DNA from: Alistipes sp.
Lineage (GTDB): Bacteria > Bacteroidota > Bacteroidia > Bacteroidales > Rikenellaceae
DNA: 64,000 bases
Direction of reading: 5' to 3'
Assembly (NCBI GenBank): GCA_021202985.1
Contig: JAJQCA010000047.1
Span: 1 to 64,000, forward strand
Part shown: positions 1-9,363 of the stretch, piece by piece
Layout: every line of letters starts with the position of its first letter
Numbering within the stretch: position 1 is the stretch's first letter
The notes under the pieces: generated by a model
Databases searched by the model: none
The model's input: only the letters and a program-made list of their open reading frames with translations
Told to the model about the DNA's origin: nothing
Translations under genes and position numbers: made by a program

Positions 1-842
1 GGTGTGGACATCCTGTATATCAGCGGTTCGGTATCCCTCGTGCCGACGGTAGGAATCGAAGGCGCTGCGACCGCAAATTGCCAGTCGCCCGCGTTATAAT
101 TGAAATTCACGGCATTTTCATCAGGTATAACCTGGGCGTCCGTTTGCCAGTTATAGAACCTGACGCTGTATAGATCGTAATTAGCCGCCACACTCTGATT
201 ACCTCCTTCGCTGCTCAGCACTATATCTATCCGGGCCACCATACGGATAAGCGGAACGAGGTTCGGACCGGTCAGGTCCGCTCCGTCCGAATCGACCGTA
301 ACGTTTTCACGCTCTCCCCACATGGGCATATAACGGAAATCGGGGTCGTCCGGGTCCACAATCCATTTGCCGTCGTCGAACCAGTTGTAGGCATGTGTGG
401 TGAGCATCATTCTGAAGTCTTCCAGGGTAAGGCCGTCTTTAGGGTCCGCCTCGTCGAGCCCCGAATCCCGGAGGGTCTCTTCGCAATTGGCCAGTAGCAC
501 CATATGGTACGAACCCTTCGCCGCGCTGACCATGTATATCGGATTGGTTCCGTCGGTGTTCAGCCCGTATTGTACGGCTTTGTCTATCCTGAGAAAATCC
601 TTTTGATTGTCGTTGCTGAAGAAGAGGACATATAGGTCCTTTATCTTGTCTTCATGCTCGAGAACGACATAGCCGTCGTCTTCGAGCGGCTCGTCGGAAC
701 GGGTCATTTTCAGTTCGAAAATAACGTCGCCCGAATCGGCGGAAACCGTGTCCCCTCCCTCCTTTATACAGGAAGGCAGGCACAGTGCAAACAGCGCCAG
801 AGCGAGCCCTAAGTAATATATATGTATCTTATTATATCGCAT
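1..842 (-). CDS. Fimbrillin-family lipoprotein, 3' end outside window
   Basis: Reading leftwards from an ATG at 842 the frame is open to the window edge, so about 280 codons are present and the C-terminus is missing. The N-terminus is a lipoprotein signal: a hydrophobic stretch then a lipobox around LPSCIKEGG, with Cys near residue 26. The body (residue pattern KDLYVLFFSND, then a hydrophobic LVPLIRMVARIDI segment) resembles Bacteroidales fimbrillin-like proteins, whose conserved core often contains an R-x-x-A-R-I/V-D motif. It lies 25 bp downstream of the Mfa2-like gene and on the same strand, so it is probably the last or a middle gene of a fimbrial operon and may encode a minor or tip subunit. 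Family assignment is by pattern only. Confidence 0.7.
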   Translation of the reverse strand, partial: MRYNKIHIYYLGLALALFALCLPSCIKEGGDTVSADSGDVIFELKMTRSDEPLEDDGYVVLEHEDKIKDLYVLFFSNDNQKDFLRIDKAVQYGLNTDGTNPIYMVSAAKGSYHMVLLANCEETLRDSGLDEADPKDGLTLEDFRMMLTTHAYNWFDDGKWIVDPDDPDFRYMPMWGERENVTVDSDGADLTGPNLVPLIRMVARIDIVLSSEGGNQSVAANYDLYSVRFYNWQTDAQVIPDENAVNFNYNAGDWQFAVAAPSIPTVGTRDTEPLIYRMST

Positions 843-867
843 TACCCATATTTTAAAAGCTCGATTC

Positions 868-1839
868 CTAAAGTTCGGGCTTCACCTCTATAACCCTGAA
901 AGGCGGTAACTGAACCTTAACCAGATGGTCGCCCTCCCAGGTAATCTCTACGTCCAGGATAATATCGTCGCCATCGTAGACGCTTTCGATATCGTTGATC
1001 TCCAGTATCTCCTGCATCGAGACCGTATAGCTGTAAGTATATTGTCCCTGTCCGGTAATGACAAGGTTCACATCGTTGTCATTATCGAAGTGGGGTATGT
1101 AGAATTTAGCGTAACAGTAGGTCACCTCGTCGATATCCACCAGGTAGGAGGTCTGGACGAAGTAGGCGCTCTCCGGACCCCGGCCGAGAGTAAAATCGTA
1201 ATACTCGGCAAGGTGCTCGATGGTTACGAGCGGGAAAACGGGTTCGGGATCGTTCATCCCGGGGAAATTTCTCAAATAGACGTTCAACGTCCTGTGGGCG
1301 CTCATGAAAGCGATGGTATCCTCCGTGGTCCCGCTCAGGGCCACGCTCAGCATCCATGTACCTTCGTCGGTAAGGGAACCGCCGCGCGTACGCGATTTAT
1401 TTACGGTCGTCTCCCTTCTGTCCGGTGCGTAGTGCAACGGGTCGGCGGTCTCGGAATTGGAGTGGTGTATCATCGATTGCCCGAGAGATGTGGAGTTGCC
1501 GTCGTCGGGTATCTCGTTGCGCGACGAACTAACGTTGGCCCAGCATATTACATGGTAATCGCCCGGTTCGGCCTCCAGCTGCACGCCCTGAAACTCGTCA
1601 AGGCTGGCTTTGTTTACGAATATCCAGTCGTAGAAATTGAAATTGCGGTCGAACATTACAACGTCGACCATATCTATTCGTTCGGCAAAAATATCGTTCT
1701 CCTCCTCGTCGAAGTATTCGAAATGGAGCACAAGGTTACGGTCCGGAACATCCGGGCAGTCGTCCCTGTTGTCCTTCACACAGCCGGTAAGGGCGATAAA
1801 CGACAGAATGAGCAGTAAACCCGTTCCTATTGCCTTCAT
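868..1839 (-). CDS. FimB/Mfa2-type fimbrial anchor lipoprotein
   Basis: This 323-residue protein starts with a lipoprotein signal (LTGCVKDNRDDCP). The Cys-x(7)-Cys-Pro arrangement directly after the lipobox is characteristic of the FimB/Mfa2 family, which anchors the fimbrial shaft in the outer membrane and limits its length. The middle contains the family's EAEPGDYHVICWAN segment (beta-sandwich, cf. PGxYxxxxWG in homologues). It follows the major fimbrillin gene by 122 bp, and a hairpin sits between them, so expression is probably lower than that of the major subunit. A third fimbrillin gene follows after 25 bp. The family call is reasonably secure; the exact role is inferred from position. 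Confidence 0.8.
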   Translation of the reverse strand: MKAIGTGLLLILSFIALTGCVKDNRDDCPDVPDRNLVLHFEYFDEEENDIFAERIDMVDVVMFDRNFNFYDWIFVNKASLDEFQGVQLEAEPGDYHVICWANVSSSRNEIPDDGNSTSLGQSMIHHSNSETADPLHYAPDRRETTVNKSRTRGGSLTDEGTWMLSVALSGTTEDTIAFMSAHRTLNVYLRNFPGMNDPEPVFPLVTIEHLAEYYDFTLGRGPESAYFVQTSYLVDIDEVTYCYAKFYIPHFDNDNDVNLVITGQGQYTYSYTVSMQEILEINDIESVYDGDDIILDVEITWEGDHLVKVQLPPFRVIEVKPEL

Positions 1840-1896
1840 TATATATTATTTAATAGTAATCGAGCCTTACACCCCGAAAGGTTTAAGGAATAAAAA

Positions 1897-1939
1897 GATA
1901 CCCGGGCCGGGCCGTAGGGCCGAATGCGGCCCGGGTATC
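1897..1939 (-). terminator. Intra-operon hairpin terminator after major fimbrillin
   Basis: A perfect 12-bp stem (GATACCCGGGCC at 1897-1908 with its complement at 1928-1939) closes a 19-nt loop. On the minus strand it is followed by TTTTTA. It lies just after the stop of the fimbrillin gene at 1962 and before the Mfa2-like gene at 1839. It looks like a partial terminator or mRNA-stabilising hairpin that would lower expression of the downstream accessory genes relative to the shaft subunit. Confidence 0.7.
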
Positions 1940-1961
1940 GAGAGTTTATTACGGGTAGTTA

Positions 1962-3149
1962 TCAGTCGAACTCGGGAGTGACGTAGTTCACGATCCACGG
2001 GGTAACCTTAACCTCGACGTAAATCTGTTCCATATCTTCCTTCGGATAGGGGGTATCGCCCAGGTCGTCTTCGTCGAAGCCTACGGCCCTGATTTTGTAA
2101 ACGTTACCGCCTTTGATATTTACCTTGTCACTGTTGGTATCGTCCGTGCGGTAACCGGTAATAGTCAGGTAAGCTTCACCGTCTCCGGCCGAACCGATGG
2201 CCGTATTGGGGCGAAGTGTACCCGGCGCCGTGGTTCCGATCATAACGTCAGTCAGGTGGATAACGATGTGCGGCTCGGCTCCGGCATTAGCGAATACGTT
2301 ATAAGCCCATGTATCCTTAACCGGCTGTGCGAGCTTGGTCGTATTACTGACAGCGGCGGGAGTGTCGAACAGGAATTCATCCCAATCCGAGTCGTAATCG
2401 CCGGCAGGCTCTTCCTGATATTTTGTCCAATCCTGAAGCGAACCGCTTACCCTCCACGGAGCGTCGTCCGGGCTGGGAAGAAGGGCTGCCGTCGGGGCTA
2501 CCTTTTCGTAGAAGTTGTGGACATATATACCGGCGATAGTGTAAGACTGTACATCGCCGGTACCGAGGAACTGGTCAATCTCCAGGCGTGCGATGATGGG
2601 CACGATATCGAAGATAGCCTGTTTAACCACGTTCGGGTAGATGGCTTTGATGGCTGCACTCGCAGGCTCCAGTTCCTTACGTCCGTAAAGGTTCGCCTTG
2701 TTTACACCGAAGGTGGCCGGGTCGGTCTGGTCGAGTATCTCCACCTCTTCCTCTTCTACTTCGGAGATGTTCGAATAGCTCGATTTTGCAAAATTGTGGT
2801 TACCGAAAACGTGTACGAAGGTCGCCGATTTGCTGATGTCCTCGAAAAGTTTACCGTTCTTGAGCTGCTCGGGGGTTACGGCTCCCGGGGTGGCGTTATT
2901 AGAGATATCCACCATCCTGTAAATCACACCGTCGCCGTCGGTGAAAAAGAGTTTACCGTCGTTCAGCGTGGTAACGGTAACGCCGTCCTGTATCAGGTTG
3001 TCGACGTCTGCACGGCTTTCCACACCGAGATCGAACTGGATAAGGATATCGAAGCTTTCCGGCTCGTCCCCACCGTTGTTGTCCTTACTACAACTTGCCA
3101 TACCCGCGATAAGCGCCACGGAAGCCAATAATAAATGTTTGATCTTCAT
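1962..3149 (-). CDS. Mfa1/FimA-like major fimbrillin lipoprotein
   Basis: The 395-residue product has a lipoprotein signal (ASVALIAGMASCSKDN), then an N-terminal segment with FDLGVESRAD, an arginine-containing site of the kind cleaved during fimbrial assembly in this family (Arg-specific gingipain-like processing in Porphyromonas). The C-terminus ends in the typical strand with VEVKVTPWIVNYVTPEFD. In characterised Mfa1/FimA proteins this C-terminal strand is donated to the preceding subunit during polymerisation. It is the first gene of the operon and is followed by a hairpin and the anchor gene, which fits the shaft subunit. Size and layout match Mfa1-family fimbria major subunits. The processing site is inferred. 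Confidence 0.8.
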   Translation of the reverse strand: MKIKHLLLASVALIAGMASCSKDNNGGDEPESFDILIQFDLGVESRADVDNLIQDGVTVTTLNDGKLFFTDGDGVIYRMVDISNNATPGAVTPEQLKNGKLFEDISKSATFVHVFGNHNFAKSSYSNISEVEEEEVEILDQTDPATFGVNKANLYGRKELEPASAAIKAIYPNVVKQAIFDIVPIIARLEIDQFLGTGDVQSYTIAGIYVHNFYEKVAPTAALLPSPDDAPWRVSGSLQDWTKYQEEPAGDYDSDWDEFLFDTPAAVSNTTKLAQPVKDTWAYNVFANAGAEPHIVIHLTDVMIGTTAPGTLRPNTAIGSAGDGEAYLTITGYRTDDTNSDKVNIKGGNVYKIRAVGFDEDDLGDTPYPKEDMEQIYVEVKVTPWIVNYVTPEFD

Positions 3150-3693
3150 GATAATAAAAATTAGTTAATTGGGATAGATTTGTTTTTATTTGGTTGTTTT
3201 GGTTGTTGATACGGGGTTATGTTCATACGGGTAAAGTCACGGGAACAGGTCGCCGTACATTATCCGGGTGGTACTAATACTTCTAACATTCGGTCGGGTG
3301 CAGGTTATCGCAATCGGATACCTTTCGGAATCTAAATCAGGCCGTTTAAAAAGGGACCGGGTGGGCAGGCCTGGCGAGCCGGCGCGGTAACCTCTGTCTA
3401 AATCCTTAGCCATGGGGTAGTTATACATTAAAAATGTTGTATACTTAATTATCGTATATATTTAATATCTACGGCCTGCCGGGAATCTTCCCTCCGGGGC
3501 GGCCTGCTATATATTCCGGGTGTCGTTCGCGACTATTTCCGGATGTTCTCGCCGGGTTTCTTACGGATTCCGCCAACTGCTTTCGGCGGGGGTATAACCT
3601 GCGTAATTACTCCGCGGCGGTACATGGCAAAAGTATCCGTAATCGGGACAAATGTTTTGCCCGGTTTCACCATTCTTTTGACGATATAGACTT
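3150..3693. other. Non-coding leader/intergenic region before fimbrial operon
   Basis: 544 bp without a convincing gene. The stretch near 3150-3230 is T-rich. A match to the Bacteroidetes -7 box on the minus strand (TACTTTTG, 3628-3635) lies about 480 bp upstream of the fimbrillin start and could drive the fimbrial operon with a long leader, but no well-spaced -33 element was found. The region between carries no obvious hairpin of terminator type for the AraC gene. Confidence 0.4.
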
Positions 3694-4560
3694 TTACTGA
3701 TTGGCCTTTCGGCTCCTGCCCGCTTTGCGCAGGCTGCCGGGCGACTGCCCGAGGTGTTTCTTACAGAAACGCGTGAAGACGTAGATGGAATTGAACCCGT
3801 ATTTTTCGCTTACCTCCTTCAGGGGCATGTCGGTAAAAATAAGGGTACTGCGTATCATTTCGGCCTTATGGGACGTAATCATAGCCGAGGGAGATTTTCC
3901 CATTATGCGCATAAATTTATTGCGGAAACCGGTAGCGCTCATATTGGCCATACCGGCAAGCTCGTTGACGGAACTGACCTTGGAGAGGGTGGAGAAAACG
4001 AAGTTCTTAAATGCGATTTCCGGCCCTATGATAGGCGAGAAGAACGACGCCAGATCGGTCTTGTTATAGGATTCCGACAGGATATAAAGCATTTCGCGCA
4101 CCTTCAAATCATGGAAATTACGGGCGGCGAATCCTTTACGCAGGAAAGGGACGAAGCCTTCGAGGAATATTCCCATCTCCTCGTTCACGGGCAGGTGATA
4201 TTTACGCCCTTTGCTCTCGTCAAGGAAAAAGGCCAGCCCTGACAACCCCACCCCATCGTAGATTTGCTCCTCGGTCTTCAGGCGGCATATGATAGCGGCA
4301 GATTCCTGCACGGCGGTCATCGAGAGGAAATCGCCGGGAAGGGCAAGTGCGAAATTCCCCATCCCCAGTTCCAGCTCCCCGCCTCCCAGCCACATGAAAC
4401 GCATCCTGCCGCCCAGAACAAAAATCAGCTCCGGATAGATATGCCTGCGGTCGTAGACCGACCCGGCGGCCATCCGGGCAAGCTCCGCGACAGGCTCCTG
4501 GTCGGTTTTCCGTTGGGACGTATTCTCCCCGGATTCGTTGTATACGCTTTTAAAAGGCAT
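3694..4560 (-). CDS. AraC-family transcriptional regulator
   Basis: The C-terminal ~100 residues form an AraC/XylS double helix-turn-helix: the first helix pair around VNELAGMANMSATGFRNKF and the second around LKEVSEKYGFNSIYVFTRFCKKHLGQSPGSLR, the last segment being the classic signature. The N-terminal ~150 residues look like a cupin-type sensor (PELIFVLGGRMRF). The ATG at 4560 (MPFKSVY) is chosen because the upstream in-frame extension to 4869 is low-complexity, has no family-like sequence and overlaps the neighbouring terminator at 4816-4845. This gives 288 residues, normal for the family. It sits between a fimbrial operon and a SusCD locus, on the same strand as both, so it may control either. 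Confidence 0.85.
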   Translation of the reverse strand: MPFKSVYNESGENTSQRKTDQEPVAELARMAAGSVYDRRHIYPELIFVLGGRMRFMWLGGGELELGMGNFALALPGDFLSMTAVQESAAIICRLKTEEQIYDGVGLSGLAFFLDESKGRKYHLPVNEEMGIFLEGFVPFLRKGFAARNFHDLKVREMLYILSESYNKTDLASFFSPIIGPEIAFKNFVFSTLSKVSSVNELAGMANMSATGFRNKFMRIMGKSPSAMITSHKAEMIRSTLIFTDMPLKEVSEKYGFNSIYVFTRFCKKHLGQSPGSLRKAGRSRKANQ

Positions 4561-4815
4561 CTGGTACTCTGAGGTGGGCCGTAAAATGTGGTTAGCCGGC
4601 CGCCGGTTGCAACGGCCGGACATGCCCGCCCGCAAAGTTATGAAATAATCCCCGGTTACGGACCCGGTCCCGCTTTCCGGTAATTGCACAAGGGAGTATT
4701 GCGGTTTACGCAAATCCTTCACGGGAGGGGTAAAGGCCGAATATATGTTTTTTCCTTTATTAATTGAAATATCTCGGGTTACCGATAGTCCGCTTGAGCG
4801 GGACCACAGACAAAA

Positions 4816-4845
4816 CACCCCGGTACCGTGGGTGGTACCGGGGTG
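4816..4845 (-). terminator. Rho-independent terminator of the SusCD operon
   Basis: A perfect 12-bp stem (CACCCCGGTACC with GGTACCGGGGTG) and a 6-nt loop are followed on the minus strand by TTTTG. It lies 45 bp after the stop codon of the DUF3472 gene and ends the operon that starts with susC at 12420. Confidence 0.85.
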
Positions 4846-4890
4846 CAACCGAACTAAACTGATTGTCAAAACAATCTCAAGGACCTGTTC

Positions 4891-6777
4891 CTATTCCTGG
4901 TATCTTTCCCCCTGGTCGATGGCATTGTCTTCGGCCGGGTCGTCGGTGCCCATCGCGTTGAGGGCTGCTAAGTCTATCGCCGGCCTATTGTTTTTCGCCG
5001 GTTTGGTGAACATAAGGTTTGTTTCCGGCTGGTTATCGGTAAAGTAACCGCCCATCCTCAGGTAAACCGACCCTGCGTAGAGACCGTCCTCCATAACCGC
5101 CCCGTCGTAGTCGACACGGTGGCCGCCCGAGCCGGTGGAGTCGTAGGTAAAACGGTACTCGGTGGGTTCGTGGAACGTACCGTTGCTGCCCACAAACCAC
5201 TGGTTGTCCCATGTACCGTAACGCTCCTGGTTACCGGTATTGACGCTGAAGTTCTCGAGGAAGTGGTAAGCGCCGGTGTACCAGTTAGGCGTGGGTTCCC
5301 GACCGTTATTATCTTCCGGGTCCAGTTCCACCCTTCGCCATTCGGCAATGAATATCCACTCCTCGCCGTTGTGGAACCAGCATTTGTAGAGCGACGAGTT
5401 GGGGAATTTGTCCGGCTGCGGATGGGGTCTTACCCGGGTCAGCATCTTATAGGTCTTCCCCGCCTCCCAGTTAAGGCGAAGATAGCTTTGACCGCCGGAA
5501 CCTTCGTTCCCGAACGTGCCGTACTGGAAATTATCCCGGTATTTCGGCTGGTTGTTTACCCGTACGAGCTTGGGCGCGTATTTGCCCATTAATGCCGGGT
5601 TGTCCGTTTCGTAAGGCGACCATACCGAGAACAGTACCCTTCTCTCCGTGGCGCTGTTAACCTGTATTCCGGCGTAACCCTGGCCGAAACCGTTACACAT
5701 GAAGTAAGAACCGATTACGTCGCTGCCCTCCGGAACGGTGACTTCGCTGTAAAAGTATTCCATATCCCCGTCCGGTTTGGTGGGGGTAAAGTGCACCGAA
5801 GGTCCGCGGCGACCGAAGTGGTCGTTATCGGAGGGGACGTAGTTTAGGCCTCCGTTCTGGTAACCGCCCGTCCCGCGGGTAGCCCATCCGGAAACCCATA
5901 GTTCCGGGAACCGGAAGTAATAACTTCCTTTCCTATCGCCGACAGCCTGTATATCGAGTCGCACGCTGTTTCCGGCATGCCCGTCGAGCACTTCGGGCAG
6001 TTCCACCCGGTGTAGGGTGATGGTGTCGTTGCCGCCGGTACGGTCGTAAACGTACGTATGGTCGTAATCCGTCCCGTCGCAGTGGGCCAACTCGCCGTTG
6101 ACATATACTTTCACATTGAACGAGTTCCCGTCGGTGCTTCCCGACGTCCCCTTCAGGGCAAACTGGAGCTTACCTTTGTATCGGGCGGTAAAATAGATGC
6201 TGTATACCCCGTCGGTTGTGGTGCAATTAAGCCCGTACCGGGAACTTGTGGTTACGCTTCCGGTGGTGTAGGAGTTGGCGTAGAGCGGTATGGCGTGTAT
6301 GGAATAGTCGCCCGTCTCTTCGAGCGGCTCCCTCGGGTCGGGCCCCCAGCCTGGTTCCGGCTTATCGGGAATCTCCATGAAGACCCTCCATTCTCGCTTT
6401 TCGCCGTTTTCCGCTTTCACGGTATATACAACACCGTTTTCGTCGGCGAAGTCCCTAACGCTCCCCGAGATAGGCGATACCGTTGCCCCGTCCGATATGG
6501 TTATTTCCGGTGTGAGGACCGTACTGGAATACCAGGGAGTTACCACTTTGATGGTACTGTTCTCGTTGTCTATCGTGGCAACGGACGCGTCACCTGCCGT
6601 ATAATCCGGGTATTTGTCGTACCCGGTAAACTCGAACGACAATATTTCGTTGGCCCCGGACCAGTTCGGGTCAGGCCCGTCCAGTACCGGATTGTCCGCC
6701 TTGCACCCGGCAAGGAGAGCGAACAGCCCGGCGAACAGCAGTGCGTGCATAAACTTGCTTTTATATTTATTGGACAT
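4891..6777 (-). CDS. DUF3472-domain surface lipoprotein with carbohydrate-binding-like N-terminus
   Basis: 628 residues with a lipoprotein signal (FAGLFALLAGCKADN). Domain order: a PKD/DUF5018-like Ig module (~35-135, with VTPWYSSTVLTPEITISDGATVSP), a DUF5077-like jelly roll (~155-300) and a DUF3472 domain (~320-590, with GYAGIQVNS and KTYKMLTRV). DUF5077 and DUF3472 commonly occur together in Bacteroidetes glycan-utilisation loci. Enzymatic activity for DUF3472 is not established to my knowledge, so it may be a glycan-binding or hydrolytic surface protein. It is the last gene of a four-gene SusC-SusD-BACON-DUF3472 operon and ends in a strong terminator. Domain borders are approximate. Confidence 0.75.
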   Translation of the reverse strand: MSNKYKSKFMHALLFAGLFALLAGCKADNPVLDGPDPNWSGANEILSFEFTGYDKYPDYTAGDASVATIDNENSTIKVVTPWYSSTVLTPEITISDGATVSPISGSVRDFADENGVVYTVKAENGEKREWRVFMEIPDKPEPGWGPDPREPLEETGDYSIHAIPLYANSYTTGSVTTSSRYGLNCTTTDGVYSIYFTARYKGKLQFALKGTSGSTDGNSFNVKVYVNGELAHCDGTDYDHTYVYDRTGGNDTITLHRVELPEVLDGHAGNSVRLDIQAVGDRKGSYYFRFPELWVSGWATRGTGGYQNGGLNYVPSDNDHFGRRGPSVHFTPTKPDGDMEYFYSEVTVPEGSDVIGSYFMCNGFGQGYAGIQVNSATERRVLFSVWSPYETDNPALMGKYAPKLVRVNNQPKYRDNFQYGTFGNEGSGGQSYLRLNWEAGKTYKMLTRVRPHPQPDKFPNSSLYKCWFHNGEEWIFIAEWRRVELDPEDNNGREPTPNWYTGAYHFLENFSVNTGNQERYGTWDNQWFVGSNGTFHEPTEYRFTYDSTGSGGHRVDYDGAVMEDGLYAGSVYLRMGGYFTDNQPETNLMFTKPAKNNRPAIDLAALNAMGTDDPAEDNAIDQGERYQE

Positions 6778-6820
6778 GGTTGAAGTTCTTTAAATTGAAC
6801 ATTGTTTCCTTGATAAGGTC

Positions 6821-7645
6821 TTAGCCCACAATCTGGATAAACCGGACGTACTGAAGGCTTGCGAACCCGCCGTATGAAGTCTTACCGTCGATATGGAATT
6901 TGACTTTCCGGGGGTTGAGAATGCCGGCCGGCAGCAGGATTGAACGCGGGTCGCCTTCCTGTGCGAAGTCCACTTTCATCATCAGGGTATAACCGTCGGC
7001 GTCCTTCTCGCCGATGGTTCCGCCCCAATCCATCGGATCGCTTGCCGAGGGGTCGATTTCACCGTCGACGCTACCCATTACCCATATGCCTACCTGTCCC
7101 CATCTGCCGTTATTGCCGTAATCGCGGGGTGTGATTTCGATAATATTCAACTCCTCCGAACCTTCCCGCAAGTCGAAAACGGCATAATAATTATCGAGTT
7201 TTTCTCCCCAGGAGCTGTGCCATATATCGGAATTTTCGATCAACGCATTGGTGATTTCCTCACTGGGTTGTTCGCTGTTGGCCTCGGCCCCGCTTACCTG
7301 TAACACCCTCGTCGGGCGGCCTGTCTGGGTAACGGTAACGGTCCGGGTCGTGGTAGGTTTACCGACGAGGCTGAACGAAGCGGTACGGGAAGTAAGGCCC
7401 TCGTTCCTCTCGACTTTTATTATTATGAACTCTTTATCCATCGTAACCTCTATCCAGTCGGCCTCGGGTTTTACCAGTTCGAATTCCGGTATATAGGTGT
7501 AGTACCGGTTGTAATAGGTTTCGCCTTCCGCGACCAGCGTGAGGTTCGTCTCCTCGATATACATGGAGTACGGCACCGGGGTTTCGTCCTCTTTACACGA
7601 AGACAAAACCAAAACGGGAATTATAAGAAATAACAACTTTTTCAT
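6821..7645 (-). CDS. BACON-domain lipoprotein with discoidin-like C-terminus
   Basis: 274 residues. A lipoprotein signal (IPVLVLSSCKEDE) precedes a BACON-like module at ~30-105 (ADWIEVTMDK followed by TRTVTVTQTGRP), a fold usually linked to surface glycan-binding proteins in this phylum. The remaining ~150 residues (NSDIWHSSWGE through KVKFHIDGK to YVRFIQIVG) have the look of an F5/8 type C (discoidin) beta-sandwich. It is encoded directly after susD (14-bp gap), the usual SusE/SusF position. The likely role is a surface glycan-binding protein capturing the same substrate as the SusCD pair. No catalytic motif is seen. Confidence 0.7.
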   Translation of the reverse strand: MKKLLFLIIPVLVLSSCKEDETPVPYSMYIEETNLTLVAEGETYYNRYYTYIPEFELVKPEADWIEVTMDKEFIIIKVERNEGLTSRTASFSLVGKPTTTRTVTVTQTGRPTRVLQVSGAEANSEQPSEEITNALIENSDIWHSSWGEKLDNYYAVFDLREGSEELNIIEITPRDYGNNGRWGQVGIWVMGSVDGEIDPSASDPMDWGGTIGEKDADGYTLMMKVDFAQEGDPRSILLPAGILNPRKVKFHIDGKTSYGGFASLQYVRFIQIVG

Positions 7646-7659
7646 ACTTTTTCCTATTT

Positions 7660-9351
7660 TTACGGGTTCTGTACGAGTTCTATCGGGTAGACGTTTATCT
7701 CGGCCTGCGGGATATATTCGATTACCCTAACGTCGTCGGGAGCCAGTTCTGTCATCGGGTTGGACGCACTAAGGTGCTGGCCCGGGTACTGGCGGTCGAG
7801 TGTCTGCCGGTTCCGGAACACGTCGTATTTACGGTGGGCTTCCCACGCCAGTTCGAGTCGGCGTTCGTCGAGTACCCACTGGAGTATCCGGTCGTTGTTA
7901 ATGGCGTCGGCAACCGCCCTTTCCGGGATGCCGGCCCGACGTCGTATCACGTTCACGTCTTCGATAGCACCCTGAAGGTCACCCTGGTGGTAACGGGCTT
8001 CGGCACGGTTGAGGTACATCTCGGCCAGGCGGAACAGGACGGGCGAGTATAACTGCCCCTGATGCTCCTGGTATGAACATTTCAGGATATAGCGTGCCGG
8101 AAGAGCCTTGGTGAACGAGAGGGCGTTTTCGACCCATACGTCATACCTTACGTTCCCTATCTCCACATAGTACCGGGTCACTCCGTCGACCTCTTCCTTC
8201 TGCACCGTACTGTTGTCGTACAGACCGGGGTCTTCGACTATTATATAGTCGGTACCGCTCTGCCGGACGGTTTTGGTTACATAGTTGTCCCCGTCCACAT
8301 AGACCATCCACATCCGCGGGTCCTCCGCGTCGTACTGCTCCTCGATAAAACCGAAGCGCAGGTCCTGCGGATATTCCCTAATCAGGTCGAGGTACGACTG
8401 TGACGGGAACATCTCGCCCCATCCGTGCCCGTCGCGTATGGAATACATACTGCCTACCGAGTAGTAATCCATGTAATAATCCTTATAATCCTTATCCTTT
8501 ACCATACGGATGCACCAGATCGTCTCCTTGTTGCTCTCGGGTACATGCTGCGGATAATTTTTATAGGAGTCTCCGGTTAGCAGTTCATAGGACCCGGAGT
8601 TTATAACCGAATCGGCATAAGCCTCCGCATCTTTCCAGTTGCCCATGTAGAGATGGATCCGGGAAAGGAACGCCCAGGCCACTTCCTGGCTTATCATCGT
8701 ATTGTCGCGTTCCGGACTGTTATCGTCCCGTTTGAGGTATGCCGCTCCGAGGGTGGCGTCGGCAAGTATCTGGTCATATACCTCTTTGACCGTGGCACGG
8801 GGAGGGTAATAATCCACGTCGGATACCGTCTTTATGGGTATGCCGAGGTTGTTTTCCGGCCCGTTGGCATCCATATACTGACGCCCGAATATATTGCAGC
8901 AGTTAAAGTAGAGGTAGGCTCTCAGTAACAGGTTCTCCCCGTGGAGGTGCTGTACCAGCGCAGCATCCTTCATATCGTCAGTCCCGAACCCCTCAAGTTC
9001 CTCTATCATCTTGTTAACGTTGGCAACCATCTGGTAGGTAAACCTCCATACCCGGCCGGTATAGTAGTTATCGGTCTGGCGTTCGTATCGGTATATATAC
9101 TGGAGGGCGTCCGAAGTGGGTCCGCTCAGGGCCACGTTATCGCCCCCGTATTCACCCACCTGATGGAGGGTCTTGTAGTGGTACTCTTCCTTCAGCTTGG
9201 CGTAGGTGCCGAGTGTTATGGATTGCAGGTTACCTATATCTATATGGTCGACGGTCGACATATCGGACGGGTACCTGTCCAAATCGCAGCCGGTGGTGAA
9301 CAGCCCGGCCAGAACCACGAACAGAGTCGCGCTGAATATTCTTATTTTCAT
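7660..9351 (-). CDS. SusD/RagB nutrient-binding outer-membrane lipoprotein
   Basis: 563 residues with a lipoprotein signal (FTTGCDLDRYPSD). The helical SusD core is evident: YLYFNCCNIFGRQYMDANGPENNLGIPI is the family's YFNLxxxFGxxP region, and VLFRLAEMYLNRAEARYHQGD and VLDERRLELAWEAHRKYDVFR are the conserved C-terminal TPR-like and RR-E-L-x-E-x-R/H-x-x-D/F motifs. It lies 12 bp after the SusC stop. The product caps the SusC channel and hands over oligosaccharides. Substrate cannot be deduced from the sequence alone. Confidence 0.95.
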   Translation of the reverse strand: MKIRIFSATLFVVLAGLFTTGCDLDRYPSDMSTVDHIDIGNLQSITLGTYAKLKEEYHYKTLHQVGEYGGDNVALSGPTSDALQYIYRYERQTDNYYTGRVWRFTYQMVANVNKMIEELEGFGTDDMKDAALVQHLHGENLLLRAYLYFNCCNIFGRQYMDANGPENNLGIPIKTVSDVDYYPPRATVKEVYDQILADATLGAAYLKRDDNSPERDNTMISQEVAWAFLSRIHLYMGNWKDAEAYADSVINSGSYELLTGDSYKNYPQHVPESNKETIWCIRMVKDKDYKDYYMDYYSVGSMYSIRDGHGWGEMFPSQSYLDLIREYPQDLRFGFIEEQYDAEDPRMWMVYVDGDNYVTKTVRQSGTDYIIVEDPGLYDNSTVQKEEVDGVTRYYVEIGNVRYDVWVENALSFTKALPARYILKCSYQEHQGQLYSPVLFRLAEMYLNRAEARYHQGDLQGAIEDVNVIRRRAGIPERAVADAINNDRILQWVLDERRLELAWEAHRKYDVFRNRQTLDRQYPGQHLSASNPMTELAPDDVRVIEYIPQAEINVYPIELVQNP

Positions 9352-9363
9352 AATTTTACCCGT